DNA of 64,000 nt from Vulcanisaeta distributa JCM 11217. Lineage in GTDB: Archaea; Thermoproteota; Thermoprotei; Thermoproteales; Thermocladiaceae. Positions 29,553 to 40,373 of the stretch are shown here, piece by piece. The translations under genes and the position numbers were made by a program. Where the stretch lies: NCBI RefSeq assembly GCF_001316005.1, contig NZ_BBBJ01000009.1, positions 55,780 to 119,779 on the forward strand. The letters are read 5' to 3'. Within the stretch, counting starts at the first letter, position 1. Each line of letters starts with the position of its first letter. The notes beneath the pieces are model-generated. The model worked only from the letters and a program-made list of their open reading frames with translations, was not told the DNA's origin and searched no databases.

Positions 29553-31649
29553 ATGCCGAAATCCCTTAACAAGGTAGGAATTTCAAAGGCGGCGTTAGTG
29601 GGCATAATTGTGGTTGTTGTTGTGGTTGTTGCTGTTGGTGCTTATTTTGCTGTGACTTATCACCCGACTAAGAAGGTTGTTACTCCGCCGACTGTTACGA
29701 AGCCCACGGTTACTATCATTTCAAATCAGACAATTACCCTAGCACCACCAAACCCAAACGAACTAATTGACTTGACTGATGTGGCATCGCCTGATTGTCT
29801 TGATCCAGCCACGGGCTTTTGGACGATGGATGAGCCGATATTCAATGTTGTTTATCAAGAGTTGGTAACTTGGAATGGTAGTAATTATTTCCAGGTTGTT
29901 CCTATGTTGGCGACTAACTGGACCATCAGCCCAGACTACAAGCACTACATCTTCACCCTGAGACGAGGCGTTTACTTCACCGACGGTGAGCCATTCAACG
30001 CAACAGTCGTTTGGTTCAGCCTATACAGAACAATAATCATGGGACAAGGACCAGGAATAAGCAATTACGGATCATTACTATTCCACATGAGTGTTTATAG
30101 TCAGTACGGTATTGCAATACCGTGGGGGGGTGCCTGCCACGCGCTCGCCTACGCAACCGGCAATAATGCGTACATAAGCAATGTAACGCTCTGTGCCAAT
30201 GCATTGGCGTATGTATTAAGTAACTTCAATGTTCAGAACGCGACCATCCAGAAGATGATGAGCTACCCAGACCAGGCGGTGGTGGTTCTTGGGCCTTATG
30301 AGGTTGAGATAAACCTGATACACCCATACATGTACTTCCTACTTGATATTGCATCGTGGTGGGGTGCCATGGTCCCACCAGCCTACGTTGACGCTCATGG
30401 CGGTGTTCAGGTAAACTCACCAAATAGCTACTTATGCCAGTATGGAATGCCGGGAACCGGCCCATACGAGATACAGAGCGTTACAGGAACACCAGGGGAA
30501 TTCACAGAGATAGTCCTAACACTCAACCCCCCCAACTACTGGGGCAATAAGTATCCACCTGGTTCGTTACCGGTACTCGATCAACCTGGTCATATACAGA
30601 CCATTGTTTTGAAGATCTCAGAATCACACACCGACAGGGTCGAATTGTTCGCGGAGAACCAGGCCCAGCTATCCTACGTGAGCTCGCCATTCCTAGACCA
30701 GGTCTACAGTGCTTGGTCACCATACAACCAGTACCTGCCGCCAACGGCGATCATCCACATTGATTGGGATCTAACGCCCGAGTGTATAATGATGCTTTCA
30801 ATGAACACGCAGAGGTGGCCTACGAACATAACGGACTTCAGGTTAGCAATTGAGCACGCCATTAATTACACGGCGTTGCTATACACGTACTACTCACCAC
30901 TACTAAACACAACACTAGCAACATACTACCTAGGACCATTCACGCCGCTTAACCCAGCACTATACAACCCAGACCACCTACCATTCTACAGCTACAACCC
31001 GAACCTAGCCATTGAGTACCTCAATGAATCGGGTTGGGAGGGCGACTTCTACACAGTACTACCCAACGGCACAGTCATCGGCAACCCAAGTGGCCAGAAA
31101 CTACCTTCAATACCCATATACGTAATACCACCAGTAACACCACAGTTAGAGGAGCAACTTGAGATAGTATCTCAAGACCTAAGTCAGATAGGTATACCGA
31201 CCGCCGTGAGTTACGTAACCTCGTCAGAGTTTGATAGCTGGACATCGCCATCGGTTAGTGGCAGGTTAATATACGGTGTTGGTTGGTGCGCAGACTGGCC
31301 AGACCCGATAATGCAGATGGCAATATCAATACTAACCGGCTCACTACCGACTGGTGACTATGCCTGGTATAACAACCCGAAGGTTACGAACTTACTCTAT
31401 GAGGCTGCATTCACGACTAACCTGACCGAGCAGGTACAGATAGCTAAGCAGGTGTATAAGATAGTTTATGACCAAGCACCATATGTTTGGATACCTGACC
31501 CAGTACCATACTTCCTGGTGCAGCCGTACGTGAAGGGCATAATAGTTACGTGGACGGGCTACTACTACAACACTATGTACTACAAGCCAGTGACCATAAC
31601 TGTTGTGACGTACTCCAATGGAACCAAGGTGGTGCAGGTAAGCTCATAG
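29553..31649 (+). CDS. ABC transporter substrate-binding protein (peptide/SBP_bac_5 family)
   Basis: Extracellular solute-binding lipoprotein-like subunit of an Opp/Dpp importer, 698 residues. An N-terminal hydrophobic anchor (AALVGIIVVVVVVVAVGAYFA, cited as residues 13-33) is followed by a Thr/Pro/Val stalk. The SBP_bac_5 core then shows LATNWTISPDYKHYIFTLRRGVYFTDGEPF, MPGTGPYEI, TDFRLAIEHAINYT and YLNESGW. The membrane anchor instead of a Cys lipobox is typical of crenarchaeal binding proteins. C7 and G7 runs (30528, 30123) add Pro or Gly. The gene is followed by the two permeases and two ATPases. Ligand is probably an oligopeptide or oligosaccharide. Confidence 0.9.
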   Translation: MPKSLNKVGISKAALVGIIVVVVVVVAVGAYFAVTYHPTKKVVTPPTVTKPTVTIISNQTITLAPPNPNELIDLTDVASPDCLDPATGFWTMDEPIFNVVYQELVTWNGSNYFQVVPMLATNWTISPDYKHYIFTLRRGVYFTDGEPFNATVVWFSLYRTIIMGQGPGISNYGSLLFHMSVYSQYGIAIPWGGACHALAYATGNNAYISNVTLCANALAYVLSNFNVQNATIQKMMSYPDQAVVVLGPYEVEINLIHPYMYFLLDIASWWGAMVPPAYVDAHGGVQVNSPNSYLCQYGMPGTGPYEIQSVTGTPGEFTEIVLTLNPPNYWGNKYPPGSLPVLDQPGHIQTIVLKISESHTDRVELFAENQAQLSYVSSPFLDQVYSAWSPYNQYLPPTAIIHIDWDLTPECIMMLSMNTQRWPTNITDFRLAIEHAINYTALLYTYYSPLLNTTLATYYLGPFTPLNPALYNPDHLPFYSYNPNLAIEYLNESGWEGDFYTVLPNGTVIGNPSGQKLPSIPIYVIPPVTPQLEEQLEIVSQDLSQIGIPTAVSYVTSSEFDSWTSPSVSGRLIYGVGWCADWPDPIMQMAISILTGSLPTGDYAWYNNPKVTNLLYEAAFTTNLTEQVQIAKQVYKIVYDQAPYVWIPDPVPYFLVQPYVKGIIVTWTGYYYNTMYYKPVTITVVTYSNGTKVVQVSS

Positions 31650-31756
31650 TATAAATAATTTCTATAATTATTTCAAAATTTATATTATTATTTTTATAAT
31701 CAATACAGATCAATTTATAATCCTAGGTATTTTTAGGACTATGTACATGTGGGTAA

Positions 31757-31767
31757 GCTTTTTAAAG
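31757..31767 (+). promoter_or_regulatory. TATA box before the permease genes
   Basis: GCTTTTTAAAG about 25-30 bases before the ATG at 31790. It suggests that the permease-ATPase genes can be transcribed separately from the binding-protein gene, whose stop lies about 140 AT-rich bases upstream. Confidence 0.5.
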
Positions 31768-31789
31768 GAACGATTATTCCTGTTGCTTG

Positions 31790-32831
31790 ATGGCTGGTCG
31801 TGATTTCCTAATATTCGTAATAAGGAGATTTATTAATGCCATAATAACGCTATTGCTATTGCTCCTATTGATGTTTGTTCTTGTTCATGCCATTTACACG
31901 ACACCATTGGCACTAGCCAGGCTTTATGCAGGTCCCCACCCCACAATGGCTCAGTTAGAGACCATAGTTAAGGAGTATCACCTTGATGCTCCACTTTATG
32001 TTCAGTTCATTAACTACCTAATAAATGTCTTTAGCGGTAACCTTGGCTATGACCCAATCTACAAGGAACCTGAGGCATACATAATAATGCATTACCTACC
32101 AATAACGCTGACATTCATGATACCCGCAGTGATAATAACAGTGCTTCTCGGGACCTACCTAGCGCCATTGCCTCAGCGAATAGGAATAAGTGGGCTGATT
32201 ACCTCATTAGGGCATTCTACATATTTACCTGGTCCTCACCGCCGTACTTCATAGCCCTACTCCTATTATTAATATTCGCCATATGGCTTGAGCCATGGAC
32301 CCACCTACCAACAAGCGGCTATGTGAACCCACTACTCCCTAGACCAAAGCCAATAACGGGCTGGCCCCTAATTGATGCATTGATTGAGCATGACTGGGCC
32401 TATGCCGAGAGCTACTTAATCCACATGATACTGCCTATGTTCGCAGTAGTCCTTTATAGCTTTGGCGTCTACACTAGGATGGCTAGGAACACCATGCTTG
32501 ACGTTCTCGAGAGCGACTACGTGAGGCTCGCCTACGTTAAGGGTCTCTCAAGAAGGGTGGTGGTTTATAGGGTTGGCTTGAGGAATGCCCTAATACCATT
32601 GGTCACGCTAATGGTCCTGACCTTCGCACTGGCCTGGACGGGGGGGCTTACGTCGCTGAGGACGTGTTTGACTACCACGGAATGGGCTACATAACGACGG
32701 TGGCAATCACTAGCGTTGATCCATTAATGGTTTACGACATAACACTATTCGTGGGAATATCGGTGATAATCGCCAACTTCATCGCTGACATACTCTATGG
32801 AATACTTGATCCGAGGGTGAGGATAACATGA
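31790..32831 (+). CDS. ABC transporter permease, DppB-type, two frameshifts
   Basis: Inner-membrane permease of about 345 residues. It has the N-terminal helix of DppB proteins (FVIRRFINAIITLLLLLLLMF), the conserved LDAPLYVQFINYL segment, and the EAA loop region RNTMLDVLESDYVRLAYVKGLSRRVVVYRVGLRNALIP that docks on the ATPase. The frame breaks near 32160 (one G lost from a GGCGCC) and at the G7 32640-32646; five there reads WTGAYVAEDVFDYHGMG, the family's post-EAA motif. Its TGA overlaps the next ATG (ATGA at 32828-32831). Start taken as ATG 31790 rather than TTG 31787. Confidence 0.9.
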
Positions 32832-33766
32832 CGGAGCAGGTAACGGAGAAGAGAGCAGCCGGTGGATTTACAGCAGCCGCCTGGAATTGGATTAAGTTAA
32901 TATCCAGGGACCAGCAGGCCTTGTTGGCCTTATCATAGTTGCTGCCTTCGTCATTTGGTCAATAATACAGGGAATACTCGAGATATTAGCTGGGTACCTT
33001 AGGGATCCGAGCTTGGCTGGATATTACTACCGTACAACCCATTCGCCCAAAACCTCGCTGGCGCCTTCCAGCCACCATCATGGGCCCACCTAATGGGGGG
33101 ACCAACTACATGGGTCAGGACATACTATCAAGGATACTATACTCAATACCCTATAGCGCCGCTTACCCAGCCTTCCTGGTGGTGCTCTCGGCAATACTTA
33201 TTGGGGGGGCAGCCCTAGCATTAGTGCCGGTTACCTAGGTGGTTGGTGGGATGAGATACTCATGAGGATAACAGACGCCTTCCTCTCGGTACCTGCCATA
33301 ATACTCGCCATAGTTGTCTCGGTACTGCTTAAGGCGAGCTTCATAGGCATGATTTACTCCTTCATAATTGTTTGGTGGCCAATATACGCGAGGCTCTTCA
33401 GGCTGAGACCCTTAGGGTTAAGGCCATGGATTACATAGCCGCGGCCCAGCTATACGGCGTGTCACCGCTAAAGCTCTTCTTTAAGTACCTATTTATTAAC
33501 ACCATTGATCCAATAATAGCCTATGCAATGCTTGACTTTGGCAATGTGATACTGGCGGCGGCAATACTGAACTTCATAGGGGGTTGGGCTACAACCTGGC
33601 CTTCCAATACTTGGTGAGATGGCATCTGACGGCGTTAGTTGGGGGATTCCCGAAGTATTGGTGGTGGGCCGTGTTCCCAAGCGTAACAATATTAATAATT
33701 GCGCTGGGCTTCGTACTGCTTGGTGATAGGTTGCAGGACATAATAGGTGGTAGGGCTGTGTACTGA
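32828..33766 (+). CDS. ABC transporter permease, DppC-type, many frameshifts
   Basis: Second permease, about 310 residues after repair. Recognisable blocks: HLMGTNYMGQDILSRILYS, ISAGYLGGWWDEILMRITDAFLSVPAIILAIV, RAETLRVKAMDYIAAAQLYGVSPLKLFFKYLF (EAA loop) and IGVGLQPGLPILGEMASDG. Break points: near 32920, 33024, G6 at 33096-33101 (four fits), near 33224, near 33402, G5 at 33579-33583 (four fits) and G5 at 33641-33645 (four fits, giving SWGFPKYWWW). This is the most damaged gene of the operon; the intact flanking genes argue that the damage is technical. Confidence 0.88.
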
Positions 33767-33776
33767 GGTGGTGGGT

Positions 33777-34765
33777 ATGGTCCTCCTATCAATTAGAGAC
33801 TTATACGTCGGCTATAAGACGGTTATGGGGGGGAGCTCCACGTACTTGACGATATAAACCTGGACATTGATAAGGGCGAGATTGTCGGTATCGTTGGCGA
33901 GAGCGGCTCTGGAAAGTCAACCCTAGGCCAGGCAATTGCCAGGGTATTGCCGGGCAATGCCGTTGTGTCGGGGGGGAAGATAATGGTTGACGGAGTTAAC
34001 CTGCTGGAGCTGAGTGAGAAGGAGATGGAGAAGTACAGGGGGGGCACAACCGTATTCATGGTTCTGCAAAACCCATTCACGAGCCTTAACCCGGTGAAGA
34101 CCGTGGGCTACCAGCTCATGGAGGCTGCCAGGATTAGGATGGAGAGGAGCGGTGAGAGGTATAGTGAGGATAGGGCTTATGAAATGGCCATTCAAGCGCT
34201 TAAGGACCTCAGGTTCCCAGACCCAGAGATAATAATGCTGAGGTACCCACACCAACTCTCTGGCGGTCAGATCCAGAGGGTTGTGCTTGCAATGTCATTA
34301 ATACTGAGGCCAAAGATACTCATCGCCGATGAGCCAACGTCGGCTTTAGACGTCACAATACAGGCCCAGGTAATAAACCTATTCAAGCAATTAAGCAAGG
34401 AGATGGAGACCGCAATACTATTCATAACCCACGACATAAGCCTAGCCTACGTAATATCCACAAGGCTGGTGGTACTCTATGCGGGTCGTATAATGGAGGA
34501 TGGAGACATAGAGTCGGTGATTAGGGAGCCAATGCATCCATACACCCAGGGATTAATAGCGGGTGTGCCCGACCTATCGAAGTTCGTCAGTGGTAAGGTT
34601 AAGCTACAGTCAATACCTGGGAATCCACCATCATTCCTAGACCTACCAAGTGGTTGTAAGTTCCACCCGAGGTGCCCATACGTTAAGGACATATGCAAGG
34701 TTCAGGAACCCAAATTATTAAGAGTGAATAATAGAATAGTTAGGTGCTGGCTATACGGTGAGTGA
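33777..34765 (+). CDS. Oligopeptide ABC transporter ATP-binding protein, OppD-type, one frameshift
   Basis: ATPase subunit, about 328 residues: Walker A GESGSGKSTLG (beginning at about 33898), Q-loop VFMVLQNPFTSLNP, signature LSGGQIQRV, Walker B ILIADEPTSALDV, H-loop ILFITHDISL, and the C-terminal OppD/F extension with FHPRCPYVKDIC that can carry an Fe-S cluster or zinc in related proteins. The frame is lost at the G7 33827-33833; five reads TVMGELHVLDDINLDID. In-frame G7 runs at 33970 and 34038 give Gly pairs. It overlaps the next gene by four bases. Confidence 0.93.
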
Positions 34766-35721
34766 TGGTTATGCCCCCAATAGTTAAGACAATAAACCTA
34801 AGGAAGTACTACCTAGCCTATAAGATGGGGCTGTTGGACAGGTTATTTGGTAAGAAGCCCGCCTGGGTTAGGGCTGTGGATAACGTGAGCATTGAGATTG
34901 AGGAGGGCGAGACGCTGGGGGGGCTTATTGGCGAGAGCGGCTCTGGAAAGACCACGTTGGGCAAGTTACTAGTTACTCTCGAGAGACCTGATGGTGGTGA
35001 GTACTACTTCATGGGTGAGAAGGTTACTGAGGATAAGATACCCTGGGTTAGGCAGCAGGTGGCCATGGTATTCCAAAACCCATATAGCTCACTTAACCCG
35101 AGACTATCCGTTAAGGAGATAATCTCAGAACCACTTGGGCATTTTGACGAGGATAAGGTTAGGGAGGCCATGGAGATGGTGGGCCTTAACTATAGGGAGC
35201 ATGGTAATAAGAGGCCCAGGGAGTTGAGTGGTGGTCAGGTTCAGAGGGTTGCCATTGCTAGGGCAATTATTAAGAGGCCGAGGTTCATAGTCCTTGATGA
35301 ACCAACCTCAGCTTTAGACGCGTCGCTGCAGGCCCAGGTGCTCAACCTATTGATGGACCTTAAGGAGCAGTTGAAGCTTACCTACCTATTCATAACCCAT
35401 AACATAGCCGTGGCGTATTATATATCCGATAGGGTCGCCATCATGTATGCGGGTAAGATAGTAGAGATGGGTGACGTTGACGAGATATTCAAGAAGCCAA
35501 TGCACCCATACACTCAGTTGCTGCTTAAGTCTGTGCCAACGATAGGTAAGAAAGAATTGGAGCCTCCAACCGGTGAGGTACCAAGCCTGGTTAATCCACC
35601 ACCTGGCTGTAGATTCCACCCAAGATGTCCATACGCAATGAGCATCTGTAAGGAGAAGGAACCGCAGTTAATGAGAGTTGATAATAGGCAGGTTGCCTGC
35701 TGGCTGTATCAACAGCAGTAA
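34762..35721 (+). CDS. Oligopeptide ABC transporter ATP-binding protein, OppF-type
   Basis: Second ATPase subunit, 319 residues, intact: Walker A IGESGSGKTTLGKL (residues about 57-70), Q-loop VFQNPYSSLNPRL, signature ELSGGQVQRVAIA, Walker B FIVLDEPTSALDA, H-loop LFITHNIAVA, and the C-terminal CRFHPRCPYAMSIC motif. Relative to the near-invariant GETLGL(V/I)GESG it reads GETLGGLIGESG; the extra Gly is produced by the G7 at 34917-34923. Completes the importer operon that begins with the binding protein at 29553. Confidence 0.94.
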   Translation: MMVMPPIVKTINLRKYYLAYKMGLLDRLFGKKPAWVRAVDNVSIEIEEGETLGGLIGESGSGKTTLGKLLVTLERPDGGEYYFMGEKVTEDKIPWVRQQVAMVFQNPYSSLNPRLSVKEIISEPLGHFDEDKVREAMEMVGLNYREHGNKRPRELSGGQVQRVAIARAIIKRPRFIVLDEPTSALDASLQAQVLNLLMDLKEQLKLTYLFITHNIAVAYYISDRVAIMYAGKIVEMGDVDEIFKKPMHPYTQLLLKSVPTIGKKELEPPTGEVPSLVNPPPGCRFHPRCPYAMSICKEKEPQLMRVDNRQVACWLYQQQ

Positions 35722-35773
35722 TACCTCTTAATTTACACCCTACCCAGTTTTAATTAGGTGTCGGTTTATAAGT

Positions 35774-36568
35774 GTGCAGGAGGTAAAGGTAAATGTGGTC
35801 AACATAATTAAACCAAGGGTTGAGCTTGTGCTTACCTGGGGGGGTAGTGAGGAGTTAGTTGCTGCGATGACCGACGTTGTTTATAGGGCGTACTCCATCG
35901 AGGATGCTATCAAAAGGGTTAGGGAAAGGCCTGAGCTTGTGGCTAGGAGGATAACGGGCTTCCTTAGGGATGGACATCACAGCGTTCTTGAGTTCATGGG
36001 TGCTAGTTGGCTTGTTGAGGGTAGTAGGGCGTTCACGCATGAGCTCGTTAGGCATAGGGTAGCTAGTTACTGGCAGGAGAGCCAGAGGTACGTGGACTAC
36101 GCTAAGGGACAATTGCGCTATGTATTACCACCGAGCTTGGCCAATCAATGGGCTGGTTACCTGGATGATGCGTCGCAAGCCTACATAAAGGCTAGGGAGG
36201 GATTAGCGCCGGAGGATGCCAGGTACTTACTGCCCAATGCGATGGCTAGTAGGGTTTGGGTTCAGATGAATGCTAGGGAATTCTTCCTGAACTTCATACC
36301 GCTTAGGACTGGCTTGGGCGCATTTCATGAAATTAGGCTCATTGCCTGGCTCATGTTTGATTCGTTAATTGATAAGTTCCCAATAATAGCCAAGTGGGTT
36401 TGGGACAACCTACCGAGGCTACACCCAGACTACTGCAGGGGGGGCATTGACAAGCTAAGTGGTGCTTACGGGACGAGCGACTGCAGGGTGGTTAGCGTTA
36501 AGGATGCCTTCAATAAATGGGAAATGGAAATACCGAAGGGAATCGCCAGCTTTATCTCTCAGTCTTAG
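35774..36568 (+). CDS. thyX: Flavin-dependent thymidylate synthase
   Basis: ThyX makes dTMP from dUMP using FAD, NADPH and a methylene-folate-type donor. The defining motif RHRxxSxxxxSxR is present as RHRVASYWQESQR (residues about 95-107), preceded by GHHSVLEFMGASWLVEG and followed by NFIPLRTG and WVWDNLPRLHPDYC. At 264 residues it is within family range. GTG start at 35774. G7 runs at 35839 (LTWGGSEE) and 36439 (CRGGIDK) may each add one Gly. The C-terminus overlaps the convergent flippase by 17 bases. Confidence 0.92.
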   Translation: MQEVKVNVVNIIKPRVELVLTWGGSEELVAAMTDVVYRAYSIEDAIKRVRERPELVARRITGFLRDGHHSVLEFMGASWLVEGSRAFTHELVRHRVASYWQESQRYVDYAKGQLRYVLPPSLANQWAGYLDDASQAYIKAREGLAPEDARYLLPNAMASRVWVQMNAREFFLNFIPLRTGLGAFHEIRLIAWLMFDSLIDKFPIIAKWVWDNLPRLHPDYCRGGIDKLSGAYGTSDCRVVSVKDAFNKWEMEIPKGIASFISQS

Positions 36569-38027
36569 TGAACGGCGTAATTAATGGTCTTGCGAACCCT
36601 GGAACCTGATCAATTAGGGCCTTGGGTAATGGCTTAACTAGGTAGAGGACAATAATCAGTGTGGATATACTAACTAATTGAGCCAATGGCCAGGTAATTG
36701 GCGGATCTGGAATTGGCACAGCACAGGAGGAGATGATGGTTAGGATCAGGGACAAACCAATAACCAGAACATTAATGCTTTTAGCGTTCCACCGCTCACT
36801 AAACCAAAAGGCCACCAGGGTCAGTACGTAGATTAGGTAATTACTGGCTATGGCCATGTAAATCCCAATAAAATGAAGAATCACGTAGGCAAGCAACCCA
36901 AGGCCGAGGCCGACGACGTTTGCAAGCAGTGCATACCAGCCTCTGCCAATTACCCAGTAGTAGGACGTGTAAATACCAGCTATTACGGCTAATGGAGTAT
37001 AACCAAGTAGTACGGAGGCGTAGGGTATTGACCTAACGTATTCGCCACTAATAATTCCTATCATCGGCAGGGCGGGTAGCGCGAGGACTATTAATTGGGC
37101 GAGTAGTGACGCGGCTATGAATGACGGTATTGCATATTCACGGAACGCCCTACCCACGTCAATGCCAGCGCCAAGCCCCTGGGACAACCTGCTATTCATC
37201 ACTGTGGATACGGCAGGGCCCAGGGCAGTCACGGCATTGGCTATTGCAGCTGCTAATCCATAAATGCCTGTAAATCTAGGGCCAAGGTAAATGTAGACTA
37301 AGTACACAATCAAGTTGAAGCTCAACGTACCCATATAGCCAAGTATCCATGATTGAAACCCAAACTCCAGGAATCCCCTCGCACCACGCCTTATCACGCC
37401 AATACCAAGCAGTGGATTTACCAAGCCCTTAACGATGCCTACATAATAAAGCAGCTGAGCCAATGAGCCTAGGAGTACGGATATGGCCAGCGCATAGACA
37501 TTACGCATGACGATAATCAACAACACCTGGAGCACCCTCATTACGAGCATGTTGATTGTCGAGCCCATGCCCTGGGATGCAACCCTACCCACCAACCATA
37601 GATAGAGACCAAGGGCGCCAGCGATTGACTGTATAAAGACCGTGGCCACATAGATATACGCGGTACCAAACAACCACCCGGGTATGCCATTACTCGCATA
37701 TAATGGGGGTGGCCAGGGCAATCGCTAGGCCATAGATGACGGCCATAATCAATGACATTAAGATCATGGCTGAGAAGTAGGGCTTGGCGTCACCACCCCC
37801 CTGGCATACTTAATGGCGCCCTCCCTAGCAATGGCACCTGATATGCCTGGTATCGGTATTAAGGCACCTATTGAATTTATTATTGCGAATAATGCGTTGT
37901 AATAGCCATACTGCGCCAGTGGTATATACCTCGTTAAAACAACTATGTAGGCAATCGCCAATGCATAGTTGACCGCGGTGGGCAGGTAATTAAGCACAAC
38001 GGCAACAACGGCACTCTCCTTAACCAT
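36552..38027 (-). CDS. Polysaccharide flippase (Wzx/MATE-like), two frameshifts
   Basis: About 490-residue membrane protein with roughly 14 helices, of the oligosaccharide-lipid flippase type: VLNYLPTAVNYALAIAYIVVLTRYIPLAQYGYYNALFAI at the N-terminus, cited here by position 37900-38000, with the LxxxxYGxY motif of the family. The frame breaks at C6 37794-37799 (four reads YARGGDAKPYFSAMIL) and at C5 near 37710 (four reads LATPLYASNG). The joined protein continues to 36552. It probably flips lipid-linked glycans for N-glycosylation or surface polymers; the nearby nucleotidyltransferase and epimerase fit this. Confidence 0.82.
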
Positions 38028-38110
38028 TCATGAACCAACCATACCCAGCATTTTAAATATTATGGATATCAATAATACGCCATAAAAATTAATTCTAAAA
38101 GAGATAATCA

Positions 38111-39193
38111 ATGCCTATAAATGGTGTTATTCTCGTTGCCGGTGAAGGCACCAGGCTTAGGCCATTAACGTATACGTTGCCAAAGCCCTTAATACCAATA
38201 ATGGGTAAGCCTCTGGTCACGAGGATAATAGAGGGGGGGTTAATGGGCAATGGCATTAATAATATCCACGTGGTCGTGGGCCGCCTAGGCTTTCTATTTA
38301 GGCAAGCGCTTGGTGATGGGTCGAGCCTGGGCGTGAGCATTAAGTATGTTGAGCAGAGGGAGAGGCTTGGTATCGCGCATGCGATTTATAGGGCCATTGA
38401 GGAGGGCGCGGATGGCGAGTTAATAGTGCACCTAGGCGATAATTACTTCGGCGAGGGCCTCGATAGGTTCATCCGCGAGTTCAGGGAGGGCGATTACGAC
38501 GTCTACGTAGTACTAACTAGGCATAAGGATCCAACCAGGTTTGGTAATGCCGTGATTAAGGATGGCAAGATAGTGAAGCTTATCGAAAAGCCCAGGGAAC
38601 CGCCACCCAATAGCTTCGTGATGACTGGACTATACATGTTTAGGGATTCTAACGACGTAAAGAGGGCCTTCAGTACGCTTAAACCATCCGCTAGGGGGGG
38701 TGAGTATGAAATAACGGACTTAATACAGTGGTTCATAGACAATGACAGGAAGGTAGGTTACTCAGTGACTAATAGTTGGTGGAAAGACATGGGAACACCC
38801 CCCCAGGACATACTCGATCTACTTTACTTAATGCTTGATGAGGTTAAACCAAGGATTGAAGGTGAGGTTAGGGGGGGTGAGGTTAATGGCAGGGTCGTGA
38901 TAGAGCGTGGAGCTGTAATTGAGGGTAAGGTACACGGACCAGCTTACATAGGTAGGGGGGGTTCAATGGTTGGTAAGGATACGGTGATTGAACATTATGT
39001 TGATGTTGAATTAAATGTGTTGATAAATGGCGGTAGCCTAAGCAGGTCACTGGTGCTTAGTGACGCATCGCTTGAGTTGGGTAGGGCTAGGCTTGTTGAT
39101 AGTATTATTGGTCCTAAATCAAGGGTCAGGCTTAGCAGCGGTAATTATAGCTTAATACTTGGTGAGGGCAACAGTATAATTAGCACCACTTAA
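38111..39193 (+). CDS. Nucleotidyltransferase with left-handed beta-helix tail (RmlA-long/GlmU type)
   Basis: A 360-residue sugar-1-phosphate nucleotidyltransferase. The catalytic half has ILVAGEGTRLRPLTYTLPKPL, HLGDNYF, EKPREPP and WWKDMGTPPQDILDL. The second half (residues about 235-355) has hexapeptide-like repeats of a left-handed beta helix, typical of archaeal glucose-1-phosphate thymidylyltransferases. It is unbroken but carries five G7/C7 runs (38231, 38693, 38797, 38870, 38954). IIEGGLMGNGINN is one residue longer than the usual helix, consistent with an extra Gly. It supplies an activated sugar for the neighbouring glycan genes. Confidence 0.85.
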   Translation: MPINGVILVAGEGTRLRPLTYTLPKPLIPIMGKPLVTRIIEGGLMGNGINNIHVVVGRLGFLFRQALGDGSSLGVSIKYVEQRERLGIAHAIYRAIEEGADGELIVHLGDNYFGEGLDRFIREFREGDYDVYVVLTRHKDPTRFGNAVIKDGKIVKLIEKPREPPPNSFVMTGLYMFRDSNDVKRAFSTLKPSARGGEYEITDLIQWFIDNDRKVGYSVTNSWWKDMGTPPQDILDLLYLMLDEVKPRIEGEVRGGEVNGRVVIERGAVIEGKVHGPAYIGRGGSMVGKDTVIEHYVDVELNVLINGGSLSRSLVLSDASLELGRARLVDSIIGPKSRVRLSSGNYSLILGEGNSIISTT

Positions 39194-40192
39194 TAACTAT
39201 CCAGCAGCTTCGGATTTTGCTCAAGGAGCTTCTTATACCACTTAACAGTGAACCACCTATCCTCAGGCTTTAAGTGACCGGTGAGTAATTCATGGTATAC
39301 CTGCTTAACGCCATCATCCACATTGTAAAGCGCAGCGAAGTTCAGCACATCCCTAATGCGCCTGAAGTTAACTCTATAACTCCTGGCGTCAACCACACCC
39401 CCTGAACCTGATCTCACCACCAACTATGCTCTGCACGATCCTGGCCATCTCAATGACCCTAAAGTTTTGCTCATCAGAGCCCACATTAAATACCATGCCA
39501 TTAACCTTGTCACTTGGTGCCTCAAGCACTGTACCAATGGCCCTTACGACATCCATAACATGAACAAGAGGTCTTTCCTGCATTCCATCACCCTCAACGT
39601 AAATAACCCCCCCCTCAGTGAATGCGGATAACGTCATGGCATTTATCACAAGGTCAAACCTCATCCTAACCGATGGTCCATAGACGGTGGCAAACCTCAG
39701 TGCCGTTACCGTAAACCTACTACTTGCCAGAGGAAGTACGTCCTTCTCAGCCAACAGGTTAGCCTTAGCATAGGTCGTTAATGGGTTCGGTTCGGTATTC
39801 TCATCAGCAACACCGCTCTGCCTGCCATAAACACTACAGCTTGACGCAAGTACATACCTAGAGACTCCAACCTCACTGGCAAGCTTAGCCAACCTAGCCC
39901 TAGCCCTATAATTAATATCGAGCGTCCACTGAGGATTTAACTCGCCAGCTGGGTCATTGGACAATGCGGCAAGGTCTACAACAGCGTCAACGCCGTTAAG
40001 TACGTCCTTGCTTATTGACCTGGTGTCAGCTTTAATAAGTTCGAAGTTCCTCTCACCAACTACGTGTTTAAGCACGTCATCGCCGAAAAATAACCTATCG
40101 ACACACTTGACACTGTAACCTTTCCTAATTAAGTATGGCGTTAATAACGTGCCTATGTAACCACCACACCCCCCCGTGATTAGGACCCTCAT
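39190..40192 (-). CDS. NAD-dependent sugar epimerase/dehydratase (extended SDR), one frameshift
   Basis: Extended short-chain dehydrogenase of about 333 residues: nucleotide motif ITGGCGGYIGTLLTPYLI (family TGGxGxxG; the extra residue comes from C7 at 40170), then VDLAALSNDPA, SSCSVYG, the catalytic YAKANLLAEK (Y-x3-K), and RFATVYGPSVRMRFD. The frame breaks at C5 39399-39403; four reads RFRGVVDARSYRVNFRRIRDVL. An eight-C run at 39607-39614 is in frame and encodes Gly-Gly. It is convergent with the nucleotidyltransferase and probably modifies the nucleotide sugar. Confidence 0.85.
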
Positions 40193-40373
40193 ACTAATGC
40201 TGACATTAATATTTACTTTTAAGAATTTCCAATTCTAGGTTAGTTCATTATTATCTAAGGCAATAATAAGGTATTGTATTAGCACGTTCTATTGTTAATT
40301 AGGTGTGGCTTTTGTTGGTATTGCTACGATAATCACTGTAGTGGTGGCATTGCATAATCAACGTCATCCTTAG